From the NCBI RefSeq assembly GCF_000014125.1, contig NC_008593.1, forward strand, positions 2,232,001 to 2,296,000: a DNA stretch of 64,000 bases. The letters run 5' to 3'. The position numbers and the translations under genes were made by a program. The notes beneath the pieces are model-generated. The model worked only from the letters and a program-made list of their open reading frames with translations, searched no databases and was not told where the DNA came from. The stretch comes from Clostridium novyi NT. GTDB taxonomy: Bacteria; Bacillota; Clostridia; Clostridiales; Clostridiaceae. Numbering within the stretch: position 1 is the stretch's first letter; every line of letters starts with the position of its first letter. Below are positions 30,020-38,651 of this stretch, one piece after another.

Positions 30020-31367
30020 ATATTTTCCCTCCCTTTATGTTCTCTGTTAAATAATCTATAAATTTAATATTCCCGAAAAAATGTATATGAGCATAAGATG
30101 CTAATGTATTATTTTTAATATATCCACAATTCCATGTCTTTTTACTTCCATCATACATTTCTTTTTCAACTAAATAAGCTTTTGTATCATTACTCTCTAT
30201 TTTGGATCTATGAAACTCATGACAATTTATATTAAATCCTTTAGGTAAAATAGGATTTTCCTCTACAACATTTACTTTAGCATACCCGAAGTTTTGAAGT
30301 CTTTTAGTCATATAAGAATTTCCCTTAAAGAAATCTACCATATTGTAATAAGTTTCATCTTCATTACCTTTATCAATAAAAGCACTCATAAGATACATAA
30401 GCCCACCACATTCTGCATAACATCTAAGACCACTCTCTAGTTTTTCTTTTAAACTTTTAAGAATACTTTTATTTTTTGATATTTCTTCTCTAAATACCTC
30501 TGGATAACCGCCACCTATGTATAATAAGTCTATATCTTCTGGAAGTTTTTCATCCTTCAACGGGCTGAAATAAATAACTTCTCCTATTTCCTCTAAAAGT
30601 TCAATATTTTCTTTGTAATAAAAACTAAAAGCTTTGTCTTTTGCTACAGCTATCTTTAACCCCTTATTTTTAACATGAAATTCATCTTTAAATCTCATAC
30701 AACTTTTAAATTCAAGCAAAAGAGAATCTAAATCTATATATTTTTCCATTAACTCCGCACAATAATTTATTTTTTCATTAAGCATTTCTATCTCACTACT
30801 TTGAATAAGTCCAAGATGTCTACTTCCTATTGCTAGTTTTTCATCCTTAGGTAAATATCCAAATACTTTTATGTTACACAACTTCTCTACTGCTTTTTTT
30901 AAAAGTTTAAAGTATCCCTCAGTTATATTATTAAATATAATTCCAACAATATTTATATCCTGAAAATTTAAAATCCCATTTATCTCTGCACACAAAGTTG
31001 CAACTTGTGCCTTTGGTGATAAAACTAAAACCACTGGCAAATCTATAGTTTTAGCCACATGGGCAGTTGAATATTTTGAGTCTATTCCTTTTCCGTCGTA
31101 TAATCCCATAACCCCTTCAACTACAGCATAATCACACATTCCTCTTGAAAAAGATGCTCTAACTCCATCTTCCCCCATTAAAAATAAATCTAAATTTCTA
31201 GAATCTATTCCCGTTATTTTGCTATGAAATGCTGTATCTATGTAATCTGGTCCTACCTTATATCCTTGAACACTAAAGCCTCTATTTTTAAGTGCTTTCA
31301 TAAGTCCAAGAGTTACTGTGGTTTTCCCTCCACCACTGGCATTTGAAGATACTACTATTCCCTTCAT
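30012..31367 (-). CDS. cbiA: Cobyrinate a,c-diamide synthase
   Basis: This enzyme amidates the a and c carboxylates of cobyrinate using glutamine and ATP. The product has 451 residues from ATG 31367, which follows AAGGAGGATACAA; an upstream reading lacks a ribosome site. The N-terminal P-loop NTPase has SSNASGGGKTTVTLG, and the C-terminal GATase-like domain has RCYAECGGLMYLM with the nucleophilic Cys. It is the first gene of the operon, 35 bases after the second riboswitch terminator. Confidence 0.96.
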   Translation of the reverse strand: MKGIVVSSNASGGGKTTVTLGLMKALKNRGFSVQGYKVGPDYIDTAFHSKITGIDSRNLDLFLMGEDGVRASFSRGMCDYAVVEGVMGLYDGKGIDSKYSTAHVAKTIDLPVVLVLSPKAQVATLCAEINGILNFQDINIVGIIFNNITEGYFKLLKKAVEKLCNIKVFGYLPKDEKLAIGSRHLGLIQSSEIEMLNEKINYCAELMEKYIDLDSLLLEFKSCMRFKDEFHVKNKGLKIAVAKDKAFSFYYKENIELLEEIGEVIYFSPLKDEKLPEDIDLLYIGGGYPEVFREEISKNKSILKSLKEKLESGLRCYAECGGLMYLMSAFIDKGNEDETYYNMVDFFKGNSYMTKRLQNFGYAKVNVVEENPILPKGFNINCHEFHRSKIESNDTKAYLVEKEMYDGSKKTWNCGYIKNNTLASYAHIHFFGNIKFIDYLTENIKGGKIFE

Positions 31368-31400
31368 TTGTATCCTCCTTATAATCAATATAAATAAAAA

Positions 31401-31460
31401 AAGTACACCTTTCAGCGTACTTAATTATCATAAAAAAACCTATGAAATTTTTAAATAGGT
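31401..31460 (-). terminator. Two successive terminators of the cobalamin riboswitch
   Basis: The first terminator met by polymerase has stem ACCTAT/ATAGGT (31455-31460 with 31438-31443) followed by T7. The second, 15 bases on, has an 8-bp stem AAGTACGC/GTGTACTT (31415-31422 with 31401-31408), loop TGAAAG, followed by T7 (with the stem end). Both lie between the aptamer and cbiA. Confidence 0.75.
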
Positions 31461-31660
31461 CTACTTATAACAACTCTTTCCCACCGAAAGGTCTTTATCC
31501 AAAGCTTAGGCAGGTCTCCTGACTTAGTTTCATCCTCCTCTTCCTTCCCGGTTATAAACCAGTGGTTTTAGATTTGTCCACATTACAGTAGCGGGGGCTG
31601 TTACGGATTTTCACCGTATTCCCTTTTCACCTGAAATTAATCAGACACCTAAGCTAATAT
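31440..31660 (-). ncRNA. Cobalamin (adenosylcobalamin) riboswitch
   Basis: The minus strand carries the B12 box AAGTCAGGAGACCTGCCT at 31509-31526, the GGTGAAAAGGGAA segment at 31616-31628, and GCCCCCGCTACTGTAA at 31586-31601. A closing P1 stem pairs AGCTTAGG (31648-31655) with CCTAAGCT (31503-31510). A hairpin with GACCTTTCGGTGGG follows. It lies upstream of cbiA and should shut the operon off when cobalamin is plentiful. Confidence 0.96.
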
Positions 31661-31676
31661 ACAATTTTATAAAGTT

Positions 31677-31706
31677 ATTATATACTACCTTACATTATAT
31701 TATCAA
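31677..31706 (-). promoter_or_regulatory. Promoter candidate of the cobalamin operon
   Basis: On the minus strand TTGATA (31701-31706), 18 bases, TATAAT (31677-31682). It sits about 20 bases before the 5' side of the riboswitch P1 stem, so transcription would start just before the aptamer. Confidence 0.6.
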
Positions 31707-31712
31707 CAAATA

Positions 31713-32684
31713 CTATTCTTTTATAATCTCTGTTCTAAATTTCTCTAAAAATTCTCTCTTATCTTGCTTTAATCCATTCTTTTTAATTAATTTATCTAAA
31801 AATACATCGTATGACCAATCCTTACTTCTAGTATAATAAGCTTTAGCTACTGTATAAAAATCTTGAGGGAATATCATCATGCCATATAGAACTTCCATTT
31901 CTGTTTTAGTAAGATTATTGTGTTTATAATAATTATTTAATATAAAATGTAACTCATCAAAATTATATGCTGATCTTTTTTCTACCTTATTTATAAAATT
32001 GCAAAGATCATGAACCTTTAAATCTATAATAGAATAATCAAAATCCACAAAATGTGCTTCTTCATCTTTGATGAGTACATTGTGATGAGCTAGATCATGA
32101 TGGCATAATATAATTTTATCTTCTTCACTACATAACTTGTAAAAATTAGACCTCTCTAAAACATCAATAGCTCTATCTACTTCTCCTATATAATAATCAA
32201 CATTCTCTATAAAAATTTCATCAAATTCTGTTTTATTCTTTATAAGTTTAACTACATTTTTAAATATTTTTAACTCTTCACCTTTTCTTTTAAATGTATC
32301 AATTGTAGTTCCACAAAGGTACCTTGTTTTATTTTTATATCTAAATCCTTCACATGCTTTATGCAGTTGTCCAAGTCCCCTTGATACAACCATTACATCT
32401 AATGGATTTGAATATTCACTTTCTCTTCCATCAATTAAATCCATGACACAATAAATATTTTTGTTCCAATTCACATAAACTTCTCCATCTTTAGTCTTAG
32501 TAAAATTAAATACTCTATGGAAGGAATTTTTGTTTATATAGTTTATTCCTGAATTTATAAAATTTAATTCATTTATACTATAATCAATTTTCTTTAAAAT
32601 CTTATTTCCTTTATCAGTAATTAAAATATATACTTTTCTTACAGGAATAATCTCTTCAATTTTAAAATCATATGCTTCAAACAT
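31713..32684 (-). CDS. CotS-family spore coat protein (kinase-like), copy 2
   Basis: This 323-residue protein has intact kinase-like motifs: CHHDLAHHN at about residues 194-202 and VDFDY at 213-217. It is the third gene of a minus-strand cluster with the CotS-like gene at 32725 (40-base gap) and the CotS gene at 33569. The end of this gene is only 7 bases from the promoter of the cobalamin operon, so read-through into the riboswitch is possible. Confidence 0.85.
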   Translation of the reverse strand: MFEAYDFKIEEIIPVRKVYILITDKGNKILKKIDYSINELNFINSGINYINKNSFHRVFNFTKTKDGEVYVNWNKNIYCVMDLIDGRESEYSNPLDVMVVSRGLGQLHKACEGFRYKNKTRYLCGTTIDTFKRKGEELKIFKNVVKLIKNKTEFDEIFIENVDYYIGEVDRAIDVLERSNFYKLCSEEDKIILCHHDLAHHNVLIKDEEAHFVDFDYSIIDLKVHDLCNFINKVEKRSAYNFDELHFILNNYYKHNNLTKTEMEVLYGMMIFPQDFYTVAKAYYTRSKDWSYDVFLDKLIKKNGLKQDKREFLEKFRTEIIKE

Positions 32685-32724
32685 TTTTAAATTTAAATCA
32701 TATTCAACTAGGGCTTTTTTATCT

Positions 32725-33537
32725 TTATATCTTACATTCTGTAAAATTTTCTACACCCCCTTCACATAAAATATTATAATCACATCTTATGATTTTTTTT
32801 AATTTGTCTTTACTCTTATTAATGTTTAATCTATTATCATACATCATATACTTAGTGCTGGTTATATATTTATTACAACACTTCATAAATTCAGTAGGAT
32901 ATGCTATAAGTGATTGTAAAAAAACATTGCTTCTATCATCTAAATCTTCAAATTCACAAAATTTATCCACTAATTTTTTATAATCTAATTTTAGATTTTT
33001 CTTCATAAGCTTTCTAAAAAAAGTAGCAGCATCAATTTCTACTAAGTCATAAAAACACTTTTCGAGATTTAATGCTTCTATGAATTTTATTTTTCTGAGA
33101 CTATTAAAATAAGTATTTCCTAAACAAATTTCATTTCTGTCCATACTTCTTTTCATAATCTCTAAGTACCCAATATCATATATATTTTTTATAGACTTTT
33201 CTGCTCTATTTAAATAATCTTTCCCATATCCCAATAAAAGTTCTTCAAAATCATTTTGTGGTGAATTATGCATTATATCATTAATTTTTCTTTTTACTCT
33301 TTTTATATATACCTTATACTGTTCTATAGTTCTTCCTCTTTTATCTTCTAACCTATGACCTATATAATCATTATATCCCATAGCTTTTTTGTGAAACTCA
33401 CTTATTATATACAATTGATTTATAATCTCTTTTTCTAAATCAGGATCTTTAAGTGATACTTTTCCCTTAAATTCACCTTCAACAACCCCTTGTCTTTCCA
33501 TATAGGTTAAAAACGGATTTTTAGATATAACAGTCAT
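32725..33537 (-). CDS. CotS-like protein lacking kinase motifs (pseudokinase)
   Basis: The product has 270 residues from ATG 33537, which follows AGAGGTGAATTTG; the in-frame GTG three codons upstream overlaps that site. Alignment by eye with its two neighbours keeps the helical scaffold (EFHKKAMGY, YLNRAEKSI, and SLIAYPTEF for the usual FP-x-x-F/Y-W). The HHDxxxHN catalytic loop is replaced by LGNTYFNS, the DFDYC metal motif by EIDAATF, and much of the N-lobe is missing. It is not frameshifted, so it is probably a functional non-catalytic protein. Confidence 0.65.
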   Translation of the reverse strand: MTVISKNPFLTYMERQGVVEGEFKGKVSLKDPDLEKEIINQLYIISEFHKKAMGYNDYIGHRLEDKRGRTIEQYKVYIKRVKRKINDIMHNSPQNDFEELLLGYGKDYLNRAEKSIKNIYDIGYLEIMKRSMDRNEICLGNTYFNSLRKIKFIEALNLEKCFYDLVEIDAATFFRKLMKKNLKLDYKKLVDKFCEFEDLDDRSNVFLQSLIAYPTEFMKCCNKYITSTKYMMYDNRLNINKSKDKLKKIIRCDYNILCEGGVENFTECKI

Positions 33538-33568
33538 CAAATTCACCTCTATCTACCTTTTGCTTAAT

Positions 33569-34597
33569 TTAAAGTCCTTTAATTCCTTTATTTCTAAATT
33601 CCTCAATGAATTGTTGTTTTTCCTCTCTATCTTCCATATATCTTTCTAGTTTTTTTATAAAGAACTCTTCTCCCCAAGGCTTTTCCTCCCAATAATACTG
33701 GATTCCCCTTTGCCAATAATCTTGTGGAAATTCCATAAAGGCTGCCATAACGGGAATATCATCAGAATAAACTTTATTAATTGTATTATAAATTTCTAGT
33801 ATTTCACTGGCATTACTAATATCCCATTTACCATATTTCATTCTTCTTATAAGTAAACTAGATAAATCATGAAGATGAGTATCTAACATACAATAATCAA
33901 AATCTATTATGTTTACACAGTTTTTATCATCAATTAACACATTGTGATATGCATAATCATGATGACAAAATCCTCTATATAAAATTTCTTTTTTCATTTT
34001 TTCTATATAATTGCTCTTAATTAAATTAGAAATAGCTATGTCGGCTCTTTTAAGTTCTTCATCCATAATTCCAAGATACATACAATCAAATTTAGATTTC
34101 TTATACCTTTTATTTATTCTATTTCTAAAATCTAATATTTCATTTTTTCTGGTTTTATAAGTCTTTATCCATGTTAACCAACCAATTCTCGGATTCATGC
34201 TTTCAGTTACATTAAATCCTCTACTTTTTAAATGTAATTCTGCAAGTTTCTTAGTTGCCATATTTAAATCTATTGGATTATCATAGTTACTTTGTCTTGC
34301 CTTTATCCAAGGGGTAAAATAGGCATAGTTATTTCCTATTTTTATATAATCGGAACCACTTTTAGTTTTAATTATTTTAGGTATTTTAGAAAATCCACTA
34401 TTTTGAAGATGTTTTATAGCATTTAATATAAAAAAGAAATGTCCAAATTCATACTCTATAACTTTTAGACAAAACTCTTTATTATCTGAAACAATCCTAT
34501 ATATACTTTTTACTTTTTCAATGCTTGTAATATTAATTCCATACTCTCTTTGTAATAGGTTTTTTAATTCTTCCGTTTCCAATTGTTCCTCCCCCAA
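33569..34597 (-). CDS. CotS-family spore coat protein (kinase-like), copy 3
   Basis: This 342-residue protein has CHHDYAYHN at about residues 211-219 and IDFDYC at 231-236, both intact. The C-terminal EFPQDYWQRGIQYYW matches the same region of copies 1 and 2. It is the first of three genes and divergent from a glycosyltransferase, with 134 bases between. A sigma-K-like promoter sequence lies upstream. Confidence 0.9.
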   Translation of the reverse strand: MGEEQLETEELKNLLQREYGINITSIEKVKSIYRIVSDNKEFCLKVIEYEFGHFFFILNAIKHLQNSGFSKIPKIIKTKSGSDYIKIGNNYAYFTPWIKARQSNYDNPIDLNMATKKLAELHLKSRGFNVTESMNPRIGWLTWIKTYKTRKNEILDFRNRINKRYKKSKFDCMYLGIMDEELKRADIAISNLIKSNYIEKMKKEILYRGFCHHDYAYHNVLIDDKNCVNIIDFDYCMLDTHLHDLSSLLIRRMKYGKWDISNASEILEIYNTINKVYSDDIPVMAAFMEFPQDYWQRGIQYYWEEKPWGEEFFIKKLERYMEDREEKQQFIEEFRNKGIKGL

Positions 34598-34613
34598 AAC
34601 CTTTTTCTCATTT

Positions 34614-34641
34614 TAGTATATGAATATTTTTTTTAGTGTGT
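34614..34641 (-). promoter_or_regulatory. Sigma-K-like promoter candidate for the second coat cluster
   Basis: On the minus strand AC (34640-34641), 17 bases, CATATACTA (34614-34622), matching the AC-N16/17-CATAnnnTA sigma-K consensus. It lies 17 bases before the cotS start at 34597, which is close. AT-rich DNA makes chance matches common. Confidence 0.3.
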
Positions 34642-34731
34642 GAATAATAGTAAATATTAATTAATTCATATCACACTTTTTAATTTTATTTAATATTAAT
34701 ACTATATAGGAACTGTTAAGGAGAGGATATA

Positions 34732-35844
34732 ATGAGAATAGCCATTGATGCTAGGGGTATCAATTGGTATAGAGGCACTGGTATTGGTACTTATACAGAA
34801 AATTTGGTTAGAAATTTAATAAATATATATAATAAAGATTACTTTAGACTTTATTGGTCTGAACAAAATTATAATGATTTTAATAAGGAAAATACAGAAT
34901 TACTTATAACCTCAAAAAAACACCCAAGATTTTTTGAGCAAAGTTATTTTTGTAATGATTTAAATAAAAATAAAATGGACATATATCATGTACCACAAAA
35001 TGGGATAGGATTAGATGTAAATATAAAGTGTAAAAAGATAATTACGGTTCATGACTTAATTCCTTATATTATGCCAGAAACTGTGGGTAGAGGTTACTTA
35101 CTTAAATTTTTAAAAGAAATGCCTAATATTATTCAAAATGTTCATGGAATAATTACAGTATCAGAATACTCCAAAAAAGATATATTAAAATTTTTCCCTA
35201 TAGACCCTGATAAAATATTTGTAACTCCCCTTGCAGCAGACAGTATATATAAACCACTGGATAAAAACATGTGTAAATCATTATTAAAAGAAAAATACAA
35301 TATAACTAATCCTTTTGTTCTTTACTTAGGAGGATTTAGCGCTAGAAAAAATGTTCCTTCTTTAATAAATTCGTTTTTAAAGGTTCACTCTAGTTTAAAT
35401 GATGATTATAACCTAGTCATAGCAGGAGCTCGAAAAGATTTAGGTGAGTATTTAAATAAGAAATACTCTAGTTTAACTAATAAAATTAAATTTACTGGAT
35501 TTATACCTCAAGAAGAACTACCTATATTCTATAACGCATGTGATTCTTTTGTTTACCCTTCTCTTTATGAAGGTTTTGGACTACCTCCACTTGAAGCTAT
35601 GAGTTGCGGTATTCCAGTTATAACTTCAAATACAACTTCTATCCCTGAGGTTGTTGGAAATAGTGGATTACTTATAAATCCTTATAGCGAAGATGATATT
35701 TCTAATTCTTTAGTAAAATTATTAAATGATAAAACACTTCAAGAAACTCTTAGTAAACGAAGTCTAAAACAATCTGCTAGGTTTTCTTGGCAAAAAACTG
35801 CAAAAAATACCTTTGAAGTATATAAAAAGGTATTTCAATCATAA
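34732..35844 (+). CDS. Family 4 glycosyltransferase, copy 2
   Basis: This 370-residue GT-B enzyme is clearly paralogous to the one at 20009. It has [19 protein letters not shown] at the start, DIYHVPQNGIGL and VHDLIPYIMPETVG in the acceptor half, YLGGFSARKN, and [12 protein letters not shown] with the E-x7-E donor motif. Divergent pairing with cotS is conserved between the two loci. GGAGAGG precedes the ATG. Confidence 0.9.
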   Translation: MRIAIDARGINWYRGTGIGTYTENLVRNLINIYNKDYFRLYWSEQNYNDFNKENTELLITSKKHPRFFEQSYFCNDLNKNKMDIYHVPQNGIGLDVNIKCKKIITVHDLIPYIMPETVGRGYLLKFLKEMPNIIQNVHGIITVSEYSKKDILKFFPIDPDKIFVTPLAADSIYKPLDKNMCKSLLKEKYNITNPFVLYLGGFSARKNVPSLINSFLKVHSSLNDDYNLVIAGARKDLGEYLNKKYSSLTNKIKFTGFIPQEELPIFYNACDSFVYPSLYEGFGLPPLEAMSCGIPVITSNTTSIPEVVGNSGLLINPYSEDDISNSLVKLLNDKTLQETLSKRSLKQSARFSWQKTAKNTFEVYKKVFQS

Positions 35845-35875
35845 AAAGTTTACAGACTGCTTCTGTAAACTTTTT
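35843..35875 (+). terminator. Terminator after glycosyltransferase copy 2
   Basis: A 14-bp stem AAAAAGTTTACAGA/TCTGTAAACTTTTT (35843-35856 with 35862-35875), loop CTGCT, followed by ATTTTTAC. It also lies 12 bases beyond the stop of the convergent PocR-MCP gene. Confidence 0.87.
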
Positions 35876-35887
35876 ATTTTTACTATG

Positions 35888-36934
35888 TTATTTGCTAATT
35901 TTACTATTTGATAATTCTTTTAATTCCTCAGTTAATTTCAAAACTTCATCCATACTAGTTGCAGCCCCTAATACAACTCTTTCTTGTTCTTTTACAGTAT
36001 CAAGAGTTGAATTTGATATTTCTAATGTTCTATCAATATAACTTTGCATATCTGCTGTCAATTTTCCGATTGTATCAGCAGTTTCTTTTGAATTTCCCGA
36101 TAGTTTTTTTATTTCTTTTGCAACAACACCAAATCCTTTACCTACTTCTCCCGCCCTTGCTGATTCTATAGATGCATTTAATCCTAAAATCTTTATTTGA
36201 TTTGATATTTTCTTAGTAACTTCTAAAATTTCATTGATTTTATTAGATAGGTCTCTTATGTTTGATATTTCATCATTAAGACTTTGTTGGTTTTGACAAA
36301 CACCTTCTGAAGTTGCCGAAACTTCTTCCATTGTCTCAGATATTTTAGAAAAATCATCTTTAAGTTTTGAAATTGACTTTCTTAATTTATATTGTTGATA
36401 TCCCATATTTGAAACTGTATTAGCTACTATGTATAAAAGATCCGCAGCAGCTTTTATAGTCTTTTTATCTATAATTCTTATCTTTTTTACCTCTTCAGCA
36501 TAGACATCTTCATTTACGCCTATTTCTCTTGCTACTTTTCTTATGTATCTTTCATCAACTTCTTTTGTTAATACTTGTCCACCAAGTATACTTCCTATTT
36601 GTTTATCACCTAACATAATTGGAGCCCCAAAATCAATTAGTCCAGCATGACATTCATATACACATGGCTTTCCTGTCTTTAATGCCTCTTCTCCACCTTT
36701 TCTATCACACTCTGCACATCTTTTAAAGCCTAATTCCGTTCTTCTAGTCATAGTACAAAACTCAGCGTGATTACTAGGAATAGTTACTGGCTTTCCTTCA
36801 CCATCTACACTAACACTAGATATATTTGTACTATCAGAAAAAGCATTTTGAAATTTTTGGAGAAAGTCTAAATCTATAACATCTTCGAGCTTTAAGTCCT
36901 CTTCCTCCATATTTTCTTTTAGTATATCATTCAT
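35888..36934 (-). CDS. Soluble chemoreceptor with PocR sensory domain
   Basis: This 348-residue protein has no membrane segment. Residues about 17-175 form a PocR ligand-binding domain, with C60, C73, C76, C91 and C95 in the usual cysteine-rich stretch and a DFGAPIMLGDKQIGSILGGQ segment. Residues about 190-340 form a short methyl-accepting signalling helix with the tip ILGLNASIESARAGEVGKGF. In Salmonella PocR controls propanediol and cobalamin genes, so a small diol or alcohol is a possible ligand. The cobalamin operon is 4.5 kb away. Confidence 0.88.
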   Translation of the reverse strand: MNDILKENMEEEDLKLEDVIDLDFLQKFQNAFSDSTNISSVSVDGEGKPVTIPSNHAEFCTMTRRTELGFKRCAECDRKGGEEALKTGKPCVYECHAGLIDFGAPIMLGDKQIGSILGGQVLTKEVDERYIRKVAREIGVNEDVYAEEVKKIRIIDKKTIKAAADLLYIVANTVSNMGYQQYKLRKSISKLKDDFSKISETMEEVSATSEGVCQNQQSLNDEISNIRDLSNKINEILEVTKKISNQIKILGLNASIESARAGEVGKGFGVVAKEIKKLSGNSKETADTIGKLTADMQSYIDRTLEISNSTLDTVKEQERVVLGAATSMDEVLKLTEELKELSNSKISK

Positions 36935-37049
36935 TTTTCTTCTCTCCTTATGATAATTTATGTTTAGGCAGAAAATTTTTCCTTACACTAGTATTATACA
37001 ACTTTTACCGAATTCTACAACCTAGCCAATATAATTGTTTAGTAAATAT

Positions 37050-37086
37050 AAAAGCTACAGAATAATCTCATTAATCTGTAGCTTTT
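37050..37086. terminator. Terminator after the Fe-S protein gene
   Basis: A 12-bp stem AAAAGCTACAGA/TCTGTAGCTTTT (37050-37061 with 37075-37086) lies 15 bases after the stop of the minus-strand Fe-S protein gene. Confidence 0.82.
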
Positions 37087-37101
37087 GTTGTAATATTTTA
37101 T

Positions 37102-37827
37102 TTATATTATACTTCCATCTGTATCTATTATAACCTCACTATAGGGTACAATTACTCCGCTATTTAACATTGCTTCTTTAACTGCACTGACTATTCCTCC
37201 ACAACATGGAACTGTCATTCTTATAACTTTTACACTTTTTACATTGTTGTATCTTAATATTTCTGTAAGTTTTTCTTTGTAATATTCAACGTCATCAAGT
37301 TTTGGACATCCTATCATTGTTATATGTCCTTTTATAAAATCTCTATGAAAGTTTGCATACGAATAAGCTGTACAATCTGCTGCTATTAATAAATCTGCAT
37401 CACTTAAAAACTCTGAATGTGGATTTATTAAATTAAGTTGAATTGGCCATTGAGATAGCTCTGATACAACTTCCTTATTTGAAATCTGTTTTTCTTCTGG
37501 TTTAACCTTTTTTATAACTTTTCTTACTATTTTCTTTGCCATAGTTCCAGGACATCCACAAGGTAAGCTTTCATTAGATTTTTCTTCTCTTTCCTTTATT
37601 CTTTCTTTAACAGCTTCTTCATTATATTCATCTGCTTCTCTTTCAATTATCTTTATGGCATCCATAGGACAACCAGGAAGACAATCTCCAAGACCATCGC
37701 AATACTCATCTTTAATTAATTTTGCTTTTCCATTTATAATTTCAATTGCACCTTCATGACATGCAGTTGCACATATTCCACAGCCATTACATTTGTCTTC
37801 ATTTATAGATATTATCTTTCTTATCAT
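37102..37827 (-). CDS. 4Fe-4S ferredoxin-type protein with cysteine-rich C-terminal domain
   Basis: This 241-residue protein has one cluster motif CNGCGICATAC at residues 13-23 and a second, degenerate CDGLGDCLPGCP at 43-54. A charged linker leads to LPCGCPG and a C-terminal domain with ADCTAYSYANF, IGCPKLDD and VPCCGG, which could bind metal. Similar proteins often neighbour hcp and probably supply electrons. It shares a palindromic operator region with the divergent Crp/Fnr regulator. Confidence 0.85.
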   Translation of the reverse strand: MIRKIISINEDKCNGCGICATACHEGAIEIINGKAKLIKDEYCDGLGDCLPGCPMDAIKIIEREADEYNEEAVKERIKEREEKSNESLPCGCPGTMAKKIVRKVIKKVKPEEKQISNKEVVSELSQWPIQLNLINPHSEFLSDADLLIAADCTAYSYANFHRDFIKGHITMIGCPKLDDVEYYKEKLTEILRYNNVKSVKVIRMTVPCCGGIVSAVKEAMLNSGVIVPYSEVIIDTDGSII

Positions 37828-37900
37828 TGTTTTTCCCCCTTAATCTCTGTATTCCCTTGATTTCATAAGTTTATTATAATAGGATAATAATAATAAATAT

Positions 37901-37914
37901 GTAACCTAAGTTAC
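37901..37914. promoter_or_regulatory. Palindromic operator GTAACCTAAGTTAC (Crp/Fnr-family type)
   Basis: GTAAC-N4-GTTAC in the intergenic region between the Fe-S protein and the Crp/Fnr gene. A near-identical site (13 of 14 bases) lies upstream of hcp at 40386-40399. The arrangement points to autoregulation and control of both neighbours by the local Crp/Fnr-type regulator. Confidence 0.7.
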
Positions 37915-37961
37915 CAAATCAATAAAGAAACTAAGTTAATTTAAAAATATGGGAGGATTTT

Positions 37962-38645
37962 ATGGATAATTTAATTAACTCTTTAAGTCTATGTTTTTTA
38001 TTTAATAATTTTGAAAAGGAGCATATATTAAAAACTATAAACAGTATAAATTATAAAATTACAAAATACGAAAAAGGAGAAACCATAGCCATTGAAGGAG
38101 ACCCTATTCATAGTATTGGACTTGTTTTAAATGGCTGTGTTGAAGTACAAAAAAATTATTCCTCTGGCAAAATAGTTTCCATAAATCGTATAAAAAAAGG
38201 CAACGTTTTTGGAGAAGCCATTATTTTTTCTAATAAAAATACATATCCTTCCACAATAGTTGCCTTTGAAAATTCAGAGATTTTCTTTATATCTAAAAAA
38301 TATATTTTAGCTATGTGTGCTTCAAATACATTGTTTTTAAACAACTTCATGAGATTACTTTCTAATAGAATACTTAAATTAAACAAAATTCTTCGTGATA
38401 TTTCTTATGAAACCATTAGAGCTAAACTGTGTAACTTTATTTTAAACGAATATAAAATTCAAAAATCCATAAAAATAAAACTTTCATCTTCTAGACAAGA
38501 AATGGCTGATTCCTTTGGAATTACACGTCCTTCCCTTTCTCGTGAACTTTCTAATATGAAAAACGATGGACTAATTGACTATGAAAAAAAATCTATCACT
38601 ATACTTAATCTAGAAGAAATGGAAAATGTACTGTTGAACTCATAA
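37962..38645 (+). CDS. Crp/Fnr-family transcription regulator, likely HcpR-type
   Basis: This 227-residue protein has an N-terminal cyclic-nucleotide-binding-like beta barrel (about residues 20-125; YEKGETIAIEGDPIHSIGLV), a dimer helix (about 130-150) and a C-terminal winged helix (SRQEMADSFGITRPSLSREL, about 172-191). The N-terminal region has no Fnr-type cysteine cluster; it may bind heme or another NO-sensing group, as HcpR proteins do. It is divergent from the Fe-S gene and convergent with hcp, separated from hcp by only 6 bases. Confidence 0.87.
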   Translation: MDNLINSLSLCFLFNNFEKEHILKTINSINYKITKYEKGETIAIEGDPIHSIGLVLNGCVEVQKNYSSGKIVSINRIKKGNVFGEAIIFSNKNTYPSTIVAFENSEIFFISKKYILAMCASNTLFLNNFMRLLSNRILKLNKILRDISYETIRAKLCNFILNEYKIQKSIKIKLSSSRQEMADSFGITRPSLSRELSNMKNDGLIDYEKKSITILNLEEMENVLLNS

Positions 38646-38651
38646 ATAAAA

